In this document: positions 26,788 through 38,714 of the stretch, piece after piece
Numbering within the stretch: the first letter of the stretch is position 1
Layout of the letters: every line of letters begins with the position of its first letter
Assembly (NCBI RefSeq): GCF_947623445.1
Contig: NC_135246.1
Coordinates: forward strand, 14,181,856-14,245,855
Direction of reading: 5' to 3'
DNA length: 64,000 bases
Source of the DNA: Clavelina lepadiformis
Taxonomy: Eukaryota > Chordata > Ascidiacea > Aplousobranchia > Clavelinidae
The notes under the pieces: model-generated
The model's database searches: none
Seen by the model: only the letters and a program-made list of their open reading frames with translations
Told to the model about the DNA's origin: nothing
Translations under genes and position numbers: made by a program

Positions 26788-27329
26788 TCTACAAACCCAC
26801 CCGCAATAGTCAATCAACACAACCTCGTCAGCATCAGCCCGACGCGAAAACTTGTTAGGTCAACAAAGGTCAACCTTGTTAGTCAGCAACGTCAATACCG
26901 ACATAAACCCGCACGACAAACAACGACAACGTTCACGCAGACGTTTTTCAGCCATGCAGTGCACACGAGATCTACACAAACTCGGGTTGAAGACACGCCT
27001 GTGTCATCTTCACCGACGATACAACCAATGCTTTTTGTGGCACTTCGCATAATGTTGTCGATAGGGATAAAGGCGCTAATCGATTTCTTTGTTCGCAAGT
27101 AAAGCGTTTTTATGCTTGTAATGTTTAGACTTTAGACCATGGTTTTTCGCAGTTTATTGTTTATTTATTCAATTAACGATATCATGCTTCGTCGCGCGTT
27201 TTGTCTCCTTAGCTCTTATCTGGCGGGGGAGTGATGTGGAATTTACCATATGCTGGAAATTTTTATTGGTATATTACTATCATAATCAAATTACGTAGTT
27301 TTGGTATGCGCGTTTTTGCATGTTTCGTA

Positions 27330-29087
27330 GGGGAAGGTGGGGTAAAGCGAACCAAAGGGGTAAAGTGGCACACCCCTCTTATTTTCTTAATAAAGTTTTT
27401 TAACCGCGTGGATACCACTAAGTTTAGTGAAGCATGACATAACGTGGTTGCACACGCCATTATTCGAGGTTACGTGGAAAAGAAGGCAACAAAAGGCACG
27501 GAATTGTTTTTTTGTACTCTCTGATCTATTGAAAGGTATGTCTTGTAACTTAGATTTTATTTTACATGCATAAGGTAGAAGTTTGGTTGAATGGTAGAAA
27601 GGAGTTTTACTGCATCACGTACGCATTACATAGGTTCATTCCGCTTACTGACTAGCCAAAATTTGGCCAACAGTCAAAATAATAGTAACCAAGGGGTGGG
27701 GGTAAAGTGGACCAGTGGTGGTCCACTTTACCCTGTCGTTAACTTTTTCTTGTTTATAGTTTCATGACCGAATTAGGTGATGTTTATCTTGTAATCCTGT
27801 TTTGTAGAATGCCTCGTAACCGCCAAAGGACATCAACTCAAAAATCTTGGACCGAAGAGGCTATGACTATCGCCATTCGGGCAGTAAATGAAAAGAGAAT
27901 GGGCTACCATAAAGCAAGCAAAGAGTATGGAGTTCCCAAAACGACACTCATAAGAAGGGTCCAAGGAGATAATATTAATACTACTGGGAGCAAAAAGGGA
28001 CTTGGAAGGTTTCATTACACATTTTCCGAAGCCCAAGAAAAAGAGTTAGTGGTTTCATCAGCGGTTTCAAGAAATGTGGAATCGTACCTTACAATCCTGA
28101 CGTTTTTGGAGAGGCTGACTTTGCTCCATCGGATGTTACTGATATTCCTATTGATCCTGTTCCAACCAACACCGAATCTTACTCCGTTAATGTTAGTTCA
28201 ACTAGCATTGACTTGTGTGATGGCAGAAATATTGGCTTAGATGCGGCTGGTCTCCCCGAGATGCCTGAATCGTTACCTGCACAGCCAATAGATGTAGCCC
28301 AACCGTCCTCTCCTGAAGATGCAAATTCCAGTTTCACAATTATAAGTCCTGTTGAACTGCTTCCTATGCCGAAAGCAGCTCACACTCGCCAAAAGAGGAA
28401 GTCTAAGAGAGGTGCAACTGCTATTTTAACCAGTTCACCATACAAGAAGCAGTTGGCTGCAACGAATCGTAGCCAATCCGCGGTATCTGGCAACAGCAGT
28501 AAAACAAGTTCATCGAAAAAGCGTTCTATGAAGAAAGCTAAGGTTTCCAGGTCATCAATGCAGCAGAAGGACACAGTCGATGAAAGTGATAACAACGTAG
28601 ATGCAGAATGCTTTTACTACAACGAAATGTATTCCAAATCATCCGAGAATGATGGTTGGATCCAGTGCTCCAAATGCATGCGATGGGCGCATGAAGCCTG
28701 CTCTGGGTGTAATGTAGAGGATGACAACTTTATTTGTGAATTATGTTTTTAAAAATTGATGGTGAACTGCGATTACTTTCATAACTACTTCGCTTATGAT
28801 GACAATTTGTAAATAAATTGATTGTGATGTGGAACAAATTGCCTTGTTTACTCAAAACTTACGGTGGACCACTTTACCCCATACATGTGGGGTAAAGTAG
28901 ACTATTGGAGGTGCTTTTAAATCAAAAAAATTTTATGTAAGAAAGCAAGCAATCAATAAAAGGGCACTTCAAAAATTAGCGAAATACCTTAGAGTTAACT
29001 CTCAAAACAAACAAGTCAAATGTTTTTGGGAAATCAGTGAATTGTAACGATTAAGCCTTAGGTGGTCCGCTTTACCCCACCCTCCCC
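27330..29087 (+). mobile_element. Tigger/pogo-type DNA transposon, internally deleted
   Basis: The element is bounded by TA dinucleotides (27328-27329 and 29088-29089), the target duplication expected for Tc1/mariner-pogo elements. The ends are GGGGAAGGTGGGGTAAAGCG and, reversed, GGGGAGGGTGGGGTAAAGCG. Extra copies of the sub-motif GGGTAAAGTGG/CCACTTTACCC occur near 27357, 27702-27734 (as a palindrome) and 28864-28903 (as a palindrome), and may be transposase-binding sites. The interior encodes the N- and C-terminal parts of a transposase, but the DDE catalytic core is missing. It cannot be autonomous. The clear TIR and TA sites make the call firm. Confidence 0.9.
27809..28752 (+). pseudogene. 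Tigger-like transposase remnant: HTH and PHD-like ends, DDE core deleted
   Basis: The start at 27809 (MPRNRQRTSTQKSW) gives a psq/CENPB-type helix-turn-helix: about residues 12-50, with ASKEYGVPKTTLIRRV as the recognition region. After about residue 85 the frame meets a junction near 28040-28060. Beyond it a different frame reads SGFKKCGIVPYNPDVF, the motif that normally follows the DDE_1 endonuclease. That frame runs to 28752 through a Lys/Ser-rich stretch and ends in a PHD-like zinc finger (WIQCSKCMRWAHEACSGC, final CELCF). About 300 residues of DDE core are therefore absent, and the two halves are out of frame by one base. A GGTTTCA repeat on either side of the junction suggests microhomology deletion. 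A second internal ATG (28213) could yield only the tail. Confidence 0.85.
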
Positions 29088-29089
29088 TA

Positions 29090-30493
29090 CTTGCAGATTG
29101 CCTAAGCCTATTTATAACGATCCGCGTTTGGTAAAAACACAGTCTTGCTTCGCCACATAAACTATGGTTGGATTTTAGTTTACTCGTCTGTAATACTGGG
29201 GAACAGCCCCTTCCAAGGAATCAGATTATTGGGATTATACAATATACAGTACAACGACGGCCATACGCGTACCACATTCACGGATAGGTTACAGTTACTG
29301 GATCAAACATGCTTTCATATTGATTTCTTTTTCTGGTTCCGTTTCTTAAAAATATTTGCTCGAACCGATTTAAAAGTTCAGATTCGACTCCGTTTGGAGA
29401 CTCAGTTTAAGTCGATCGTTGCTCACCTTTTATGAAGCGCTGTTCTGGTCACATGGTGTCGGTAAAGTCCCAAGTCTACACTTGACGACTAGCGACGCTA
29501 CGCGCTGTTCTGGCATAAAATTCAAGTCGAGTGTTATGTCAGCAGTTACTAAAAGTGTGTTCAAAAATGACAGCGCCATTTCACCCGCGAGTAATTGTGC
29601 CTATAACATAAATTATTGCATTTTAATTCTTTTTAAGTGGTTTAAATGTAATTATTATCGAATCATATCACGATGAGGTTAGCCTATATAGGCTACCGTA
29701 ATTCTTGTTAAATCAGGCCAGTCAACTCTAGCTTACGTTACCAAGAGTACTGTATCAGCTCAGCCTATAGTTTTTTTCAGTAGCCTAGCTTGGAAGATCT
29801 ACCAAAACATTTTGAGGTCACCTGATGAACTTGTATATACGGTAGCTGTTTATTATTATTTTGCATTTATAATGTCAGTCATTTGCCAAATTATACTGTA
29901 TGGTACCTCGACTGGCAAACTGTAAAGAGTGAAAAGAATGGTGCTAACCTTGTTATGGCATAATACAACAAGATATATTCTCCAAAACCAAATCAAAATT
30001 GTAACTCTTACACGCAAGAGACTCATCAATCTGTATGCTGAACTTTTTTATTTTCATGCGGATTTATAATAAACAAACAGGGCAAGTTAGTTGTTTGGTC
30101 GCTAATTTATAATAGATAAACAAAGGTTTGAATATACTTTCCTGCTGGGACTGCGGCTACGCTTTTTTAAAATAGAACCAGGTTTATGTTACCTGCCGGC
30201 TTATTGAAGTTGTTTTCAGCTTTACCTAGAAAGCAGTATAGCCTATATCCTGAGTGTCAGTAACAAAACTGACATTTTAGTGCTATGGTGTTATCTAACA
30301 AAAAAATATTGTCACTAAACATTTTTTAAAGTTTGCATTTTACCTCATGCAGATATAGAACTCACACATCACATTCTTCATAAGCTTAATTCACTAGCAG
30401 TAAAATTAAATTTCCATGAAAGAAATCAGGTTGTTTGCATCTTGTTATGAATTACATTTTATCTGATTTTCATTGACTACAACTGAGGCATTA
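29090..30493. other. Intergenic, upstream of the MIEAP-domain gene
   Basis: Short ORFs at 29145-29676 have no recognisable content. The interval should contain the promoter of the plus-strand gene beginning at 30494, but I see no distinctive core-promoter motif. Confidence 0.4.
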
Positions 30494-33400
30494 ATGAAGG
30501 ACACTATGAATGGAGTTACTGATGCAAACAATGTTCGTCCACCATCACGAATTCGAAGAGATAAATCAAGATCGAGTTCAAAGTTAAAATGGAATGAAGT
30601 CTCAACTGTTCATGATCGGCCTTCAGTGTAAGTAGATTAGAATTTCTGCACGTTTTCTTATTATTTCTCATTTTCATGTTTTGCTATTTTTCCGAGTTGA
30701 ACCTGTCTCCTTAACTTAAATAGATTTGAAGGCGAAAGGTGCTTACCAATATAAACCTGTTTAGGCAAAATCCAAGTTTAAAAGTGCAAGATTACGAACC
30801 GGGATACGCACTGCGCAAAATTGCGCTTCTTTACGAGAAGAATCAAAATGAAGAAGTTGCATCCCTTATCAAGAATTTGTCAACTGCAACTTTGAACAAA
30901 GTTTACCCTGAATTCCCTATAGAAATGTTCATTGAAGGAATACCTCACACTCTTTGCATCATCAATTCGTTGTATTCTCGAGTATTTACAGAGGTTGGCT
31001 TTTTATATAGTACATATACTTTTATATTTTTGTGCAATCAATTGGAAAATCATATTTTGTTTGCAGGATCCAAATCATTTCCCAAGTGATAAATTATCAT
31101 TAGGAAGTCTTATCACACAAATTGTGAAGTTGTATGCTCGCAGCATGTCCAGTGACATGCCTAAACTGAAACAGTGGGATATCATGGAAGGACAGTGCAA
31201 AAATTTGTTAAAGGTTTGCATTTTTTAATAGGCTATTGTATACGTGTTGTTTCATGAGAGTTTAAAATTATGAGATAAAAGACTTGGTAGCATATGAAAT
31301 CTCTCATCTATTGTAGGTCGCAGGTTACGTGGATGGTGTTGGGATATTGAAGATGTTGCGTCATCGACGACGATGTCTTGAACGAGCCTTGGAGGGCCTT
31401 GGGGAGCATGGCTTAGTAGAAGTTGAAACGTCAGCAATAGGAGTCGAAGAAATTAACACAGAGTTAATGCCCATGTCTTCTGCACTTAGAGTTGAATTAG
31501 ACAGAATGATAGCAAATTGTAAATTATCCATGCAAAAGTTATTGCAAACGACTCGATCTTTATCTCGTCGTGACTCAAATTGCTCTTCACAATCACCAAC
31601 AAGAAAGGGTGCTGTTTTTTCATTTGACTCTAACAAAGGTGAAAGGAATTCAAACACACTAGAAAGACCTTCAGATTGCAATCATCAAAGGATGATGCAA
31701 TACACATCAGCAAATATACAGGTAAAATTAATTAATGCAACAAAACAGTCTGTATCCAACCATCCAGAGTTTATGTCAAGTTTGTGAACTCACTGGTATC
31801 CATTTGCATCTTCTGTAGCATCTAATTTTTGTTGGTATGGAAAAACATAAAAAATCTTGTTTAGTAATCAATTTGTTTTAACCATTAGGAACGTCTTTAC
31901 AAGAACAAAGCTGTTTTAAATGTAATCGAGCCAACAATGAATTATGCGCAACTTCCCCATATTGTGTCAGTACTGCAGGTGAGCTTTCTACTTTGAAAAT
32001 TTTATGCTTTTATCATTTGTATGACTAGTCCTAACAGATTTTGGGAAATACAAACAACACTTGAGGTAATAAAAATTTCAGCATACAGTCTGTCCATGTC
32101 TTGTGAAAATGTATACAATTTTCTAACATATTCATGCCATTTTTCTGTTTCAGGATCGCATAGAATGTGACAAAGACCTTCTTTTGACATTTTCACAATT
32201 ACGCAAAGAAATTATAACTGTGCCTGCTGATGCCAAACTTGCTCCTGCTTTAAATCATTATTCAAAAGCATTTAACGCCGTTATTAATGTTTTGAAAGTT
32301 AGTAGATTTCTTACTGATAAATAGTTAAAATGTTAAGTTTTACTGGTGAAGTTATCTGACAAAAGGTATGTGATTTTCAATTAGGAATTTGTACCTGATG
32401 ACCCTGGAACTCCTGAAACTTTATCAACAAGTGGTTTTCGAAGTGACACTGAATCCAGCGTGAGCCCAACAAAATCAAAGGCTTCTTCTCAAGCATCAAG
32501 AAGTCACAACGGTATGGTTTATTTTTTGCTGCAAAATAGATAAATTAATTTTTAAATACTATTAAATATATATGCCTTACAAAATACTGTTTCGCTTTGG
32601 AATATTCTTTTTGAATTAGCGATTTACCTAGTTGGGTATGACAGAAATATTTTTTGGTTGTAAATGGATAAACTGGTTCAAGTGCATATGGGAGTGGTTA
32701 ACATTTGGCTTTGGCAACACTCTTGGTTTTGCGCTACCAGAAAATTACCAGTTAATTGATTCTAATACAGGATAATGGTACTTGAGCGAATAGTTGTAGT
32801 GGTTCATTGTGAAGTCGCGCTTAGAGAAACTAAATTTATTTTATTTCACTTGTGAAAATTTGGGCTTTGTAATGTTTGCTTTAAGTACACTTCCATGGCT
32901 AAACTTCTTTGTTTGTCTTTTGAACAACAACTTTGTCTTTTTTTGCATAAACATGATGTCTGTAGATGTTGTTTGATGCTGAAACTCTAGTAACTTTATG
33001 GGAAATCTACGCACCCTTCATTTTGCACGTAATATCATTATCACTGAGGTCGTGGTCTGTGGGAATAGGGCAGATAATATGGTGAAGACAAGTAGTTTTA
33101 ACTGTGAGGTCACCATATTTGACCTTTCCATGTAAGAAGTGTCTCTCACTGATCTAGCTACGAAAGGAATTTTGTCATTTGATCTGCCACCCTGGGCCTG
33201 ACAAGTTTAAATGGACGCCAGAATGCCACACTTAGGTGACAACAAATTAAAATATATCGCGTGCGTAGCTACAACAATGCTTTTGTTAGACAAGTAATGT
33301 GATCTTCAATTAATCTGTAAAATCTCTTTGTTTCAACAATAATATATTTGATCGTGTTAATAAGCGGTGTTTGTTCTTTCTAAAAATTAAATCATTGAGG

Positions 33401-36400
33401 CAAAACTGAGACAAAAATAAAACTTCATAGTATTATATTGATAATAGCGATATATAATATTGACTACAAAAATGCAGAATATTTGAAATATCTTTCCATA
33501 AAGGTAATGGCTTAACAGCTGAAATTATGACGAACCATCTATCCATTATCACAAAATAATGTGTCTTATCATAACATTTCCAGCGTAAGATTTGTTATGA
33601 CAACCTACTATGTAATGAAGTTTAGTGCCCAGAGAATTTGACATAAACTTAAACAAACATTTTAAATGAAGTATATAATCTCAAATGTATGTCTTTTGTC
33701 AGAAAATATAATAAGACAAACAATCTTAACAATTTCACTTGTAAGATTCCAACAGCACTGTAATAATGTTACCTTAATGTCAGATATATGACATGATGAA
33801 ACTTTGGATGATAAGTATGCGTGCCAATAATCAACACATGTAATGTACACTAGCCAAGACATTACTTATTGTTGTGATACCTCCTTTCTCCTACATTAAA
33901 ATTTACAACTTCTAGAATTAGTGGTTTCCTGGAAGTTCAGTCGATTGGTTTCTGAAGACAGTTTTATTGAACCACTCATAAAGTACAAGTATGCCAAAGC
34001 TTTATTTAACTCACATAAAGTATGACGTAGCAATATAGATTATCCATGTATGCACATTTTGCAGCCATTCAGGATAAAAATCCTCGTTATAGCGACAAAA
34101 ACAATAACAAAATCATGCAAAACATATTGCAATGTGGAGATATAAGCACCTCGATTCAAATAATCCTTGTATGGTGTTTAGTATTCCTTAGAAAACTGGA
34201 ATGTAGGAATAGCATTTTTAAGTTTTTTATGTTTTTAAGAAACCTCTTAGGGAAATCCATACAACCATTTATTTGGCTGTATAAATACCACTTTACAGAC
34301 ACTTCAAAACTTGATTTATTGAAAATTGGTTGCTCTGATCAGTTCACCTGTGTCCGATCTAAGCTAAGAGCAAAACATTTTTCAGACTCCTTTATTTGAC
34401 TTACTACGCTTAATAGTTATAAATCAACCACACATACAACTTTACAAGAAAGGAAGGATTGCTCACCAGAAAAATAAATGTGACGGGTTATTTTTATCCT
34501 CAAATTTGTTTCATTGGAAATTAACATAGCAAATATATTTGTAAGTCTACTGAGCAAACATCTTAAACCATTTTAATGTTTGACGTATTCCATGTCTAAG
34601 CAAACAAGAAGTGTTTAATATGTGTCATATTGGTGCGCTGTTGTCTAGATCGTGTCAATCACTGAGTTAATACGTAAGTGAAACGTCATAAACTTTTAAC
34701 TTCCAAAATATTTTCTTTGGGAAATGCACATGACCATTGAACCTTTATAGTACATGGAGTAGTTTATAAATCCATCCCTTCTGTCATCAGTGATGTAGAA
34801 AAGTTTTTATCTTTGTCACATCATAACTACACAGACAATACTCCTTTTTTAAGCTTTGTTCCTATTCATAGAGATTTAGAGTAAATGTTTTGTTGTACCA
34901 ATTACTGTTTTAAGAGTAAGTGGTAATTTAGCTACACATGGTCTCCACATTTGCTTTGTTAATCCAGGTGTCCTAGCTTTAGGTGCTTAGACCAGGATGT
35001 GGTTTTACCGGTGTGTCAACAAAATGACAATTGACTTTTTGTTATAAACTCGAAAACTGACTTTTAATATTTAAGAGTTTTGTATTTTTCATGTGAAATT
35101 CCTGTTAGTTGCAGTGTTTCCAAACATAAGAATTCTATTTTTGTATTTGATTTTGTATTTTTGATTAAATATGCCCTGTCAATTCAATTTGTGATAAATA
35201 GTCTGTTTAGTAATTCACTTCATGACAATTTACTGTATACTAAAGTGCTTTCATTTATGGTAGCAATCCAACCAAATGTGATGACACTGCACTGTCTTAA
35301 AGGTTGCTTTACATGAGACATTCAAGTGTTTGAGTGAGACAAACAATAAGAATAAAAGATTAACTTCGACTAACATAAGAAGGCAAAAGCCTGTTATCTG
35401 GGTATGAAGTATCAATATCTGTAACATTCAAACTTCAAGAGCTCTTAAGAATTCAAATAATATAAACACAAAACAACAAACTCCAAAAGGCCCTGGTATT
35501 GACACAATATTCTTTTCTACAATATGTCATAGGCGCCACATGATAATGTTTTGCGTATATTATATTTATTGTTTTTAGGTTCATTTGATGAAGTTGCAAA
35601 TGACCGAATCCATCAAAACAATGTTGATGCTTCGTCAGGTAAACAATTATCACCATTTAATGTTCTGTATTTCTTCATGCTTTTGATTCATGGTCAAGTG
35701 CAGTTTTCTTTTTTGTTAAAGGAGATTGTGTTGTATGTGCTTTTAAGAACACCTTGAAACCCTTTAATATTTACCTCTTTTTCGATATATCGTGCGTATC
35801 ACTGTCTCTTAGAAGATATATTGCATTTTACAGATTCGGCATCAAACCATACGTTAAAACCCCGTAACAATGCTCCGTCGTATGAAGCAGTTGCTTTGTT
35901 GCAACGTGAATGTGATAAGCTTCGCCATGAGCTTCATCGAGCTCAAAAATCAATCGATCGTCTTCGAGTTAGAGAAAAAGAATTAGTTGAAAGGTTTGGT
36001 GTAGTAATGCTTCTTTGATTATTGTAGATACCTGTAGACCATAATTTCAAGAATATATACGTGCATATATACTGTATGTATGTTACTCTTTTACTTCTGT
36101 AGTAAAATTGGAAATATAGAAAATTTGGTGTGAGTTACTTCCTGTTGTAGGTGAAATCTAGGTGATTGAAATTTACCTGCACTAGCTTGTAACGTTCTTC
36201 ATATGTGTCGTAATTAGACTATCAAGACAAGCTCAACGCTCATTTGATGGTGGAAGTGGAAAATTTGAAGATTTAAGCTCAGGTCAAGCTCGTCCTAGTG
36301 AGCTGGCCCGTGCCTTTCGTAACCTCTACAGTGACGGGCGACTTCAGGCACTTGATGCTCTTGATGAAGTGTGTCGAACAGATGATGATATAAAGTCTAA

Positions 36401-37125
36401 ACTTCTCTTCTCAGTCATGGTGGTATGTTTTTATAGAATATATGAAGCTTGACGGTGTTGTAGGATGTAGTTTGTAATTCAACGCTCAGGTATTTTGCCT
36501 GTTTATTTTACTGAATATAATTGTTTTTTGTAGTTGAGTTTTCGATCATGTACGGATACACTGGATCATGTCCATCATAATTTACATAACATCATGTGTG
36601 CTTCAAGAATGGGTGGTAACGCTAAGCATGATGCAGCTGTACGAGAAGTAGAAACTGCCTTCAGCAACTATCTAAAGAAAACAACTCAACAATATGACAC
36701 TTCAAAAAATGTTGAGGTAATCCACATTTTTATTGGAAAATGTATTGTTGCATTATTTCAGAAGAGCAGCATAGACTTGGTAAATTTGCAATGGTGCCTA
36801 AGTTTTATAAAATTTCATGGAATTGTTTTTGCAGGATGTTTTCAACCAAATTTGTGACGCGCTGTATGACAAGCCACGCTTAACACAGTCCACTGCGCTT
36901 CGTTCCTATGTGAAAGAATGCATCAATCTGTCATGGTCGATAGCAGTCCAAAGGCCACCTCTTTTCCTGGAGTATGATGCCTCTACCTTTGACACTCAGA
37001 AGCACGACCGGTTCCACACTTCAGATCGTGCATCTGATCAAATTGTCTCTTATCTGTGGCCTTCACTCCTGGAGAAACAATCAGCCAAATGTGTTGCCAA
37101 GGGTATTGTAGTAACTGGTGTCTAG
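30494..37125 (+). CDS. MIEAP-domain (SPATA18-like) protein, 12 exons
   Basis: Twelve exons join in phase: 30494-30627, 30765-30993, 31067-31213, 31317-31721, 31889-31978, 32154-32297, 32385-32511, 35579-35638, 35834-35993, 36218-36422, 36534-36716 and 36835-37125. They total 2175 nt, or 724 aa. The C-terminal ~225 residues (about 500-724) resemble the C-terminal domain of mitochondria-eating protein, with DQIVSYLWPSLLE near the end followed by VAKGIVVTGV. A charged coiled coil (about 457-500, LLQRECDKLRHELHRAQKS) precedes it, and Ser-rich linkers sit at 250-300 and 400-440. The helical N-terminal half (about 45-400) I cannot assign. In vertebrates MIEAP acts in mitochondrial quality control; the same role here is inference. 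Many animals carry other proteins with this domain, so orthology is not shown. Two donors are weak (GTTGGC after exon 2, GTTTGG after exon 9). Intron 7 is 3 kb. Confidence 0.75.
32512..35578 (+). other. 3.07 kb intron of the MIEAP-domain gene
   Basis: This is the only large intron of the gene; the others are about 70-225 bases. ORFs at 34046-34399 and 35080-35316 have no family resemblance and no paired splice sites. A cassette exon cannot be excluded. Confidence 0.5.
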
Positions 37126-37440
37126 CCGTTGAATTCTTGTCCTTCGTAATTATTTTATTGGTAGTTTTTAACGTGGTTCACTTTTTGTTGCCTCATAATC
37201 TATATTGTTCCGTTTATTAACATGAGATTTCGTATTGTGCATCTGAAGTATTGAAAACTTGCACCAGTGCTTCCGTTAATCGTTTTTGTAATGAGTTATA
37301 CCAATTGCCCGGCAAAGTTTCAAGTTTTGTGATTTGCCTGCTTGTAATGATGTAATCTGTCATTCAACTGCATTTCAGCATTGCTAGACCCTGCCAGGTT
37401 TTTGTGTAATTATGCTGGGTTTTCTAAATATAAAGTGATT

Positions 37441-37446
37441 AATAAA
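37441..37446 (+). terminator. Poly(A) signal of the MIEAP-domain gene
   Basis: A canonical AATAAA lies about 315 bases after the stop codon, in an AT-rich 3' region. Confidence 0.6.
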
Positions 37447-38714
37447 GGCTTTAACTGATTTCTGTGCTAGTTTCTTTGACACTATTCATGAATTACAATT
37501 ACGACCACCAATATCTGGAGATAATGTTTGTACCTCTGTGTTTCTGACATCATTGTGTATTTTTATCGCTGTATTATTTATGTTGATTTCCTTATATTGT
37601 GACTTGTTGTGTATTACCAAAATGGGTTGACCAGAACATTGCCAAGCGTAGTAAGTAGTTTTGCCAATTGAGTCTTTCCATTGATATTTTTACCACAGTG
37701 CTATTATATTAGGATATTTGCAACTTAGTCAACCCGACTGAGTAACCATTCGAAATGTATGTATTTAGCTTTTCAACTAAGGTTGTAAATAATTTAATTG
37801 ATGCATTTTTATCATTGGATATGATGAACAGCAGCTCAAATGTGTAAACAGCATTCTTTCTTTTTTGAGGTGCTTCCATATATTGTTGGTTAATATAATG
37901 TAGATGGCCACTGTTAACAAATGTTCTATTTTTCTACTTTTTTAATTCTGTGGTGATAAGTGATGTTGTAGCATTGTAATTTTGTTGTACAAGACATCGA
38001 TGCACTTGCCACTGTGAGGTAACACTGTACTGATAATTAATACCAACTTCTTTGATTCTTGCTGTGGTATATCAGAACAATCTTTATTTGTTTCAGCAAT
38101 TTTTACCATACATTATTGGCTTCAACCTGTTATTGGTTGTATTTTACCCTGAACATAATGCAACAGGTTGTGAATATTTTTGCAGATTTTTATAAAGTAA
38201 TTCACCTCAGACTACATCTGGCGTCATCACTGGCTGTGCGAGTGTAATCCCTTTCTATTTTCCTTCAAGTCAGAGTCAGACAAGTGATATTTATGTATTC
38301 TACAGATGAAGCTACAAAATTATGCAATACAGCATGACATAGTGTGATTTCAAACTATGATTACAAGCATCATATACCAGTGTACTAGTGACATAATAAA
38401 CACGGCTGGGGGAACATAAAGTTGGTAACTTATGGAATAGGACGACATTGCACAACATTCCTTGTATGACCCACAGAAGGACAACATACATAAAACTAAA
38501 ATAGCATAAAGAACATTTCACATAAATATATGTCACTGTACATTTTGGGTAAGTGTGAGACAACCATTTAGTCTAAGTAATACAAATGCAGCAATCAAAG
38601 ACAAAATAACACAATTATGTTATAGGTTTGATTGCAGTTATAACAATCATTGAGTCACGGTCAGCACTATATTATGGTTCTTCAATAATTTTTTAAATTG
38701 CTGAAGGTGCAAAA
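37447..38714. other. Convergent intergenic region
   Basis: This lies between the 3' ends of the MIEAP-domain gene (plus) and the clathrin light chain gene (minus), and holds the clathrin 3'UTR. A minus-strand AATAAA (TTTATT near 38083) is a possible distal poly(A) signal. No coding sequence is evident. Confidence 0.45.

Noticed and set aside
34046-34399. 117-codon ORF inside intron 7 of the MIEAP-domain gene
   Set aside because: No acceptor/donor pair in a compatible phase and no recognisable domain; length is possible by chance in a 3 kb intron.
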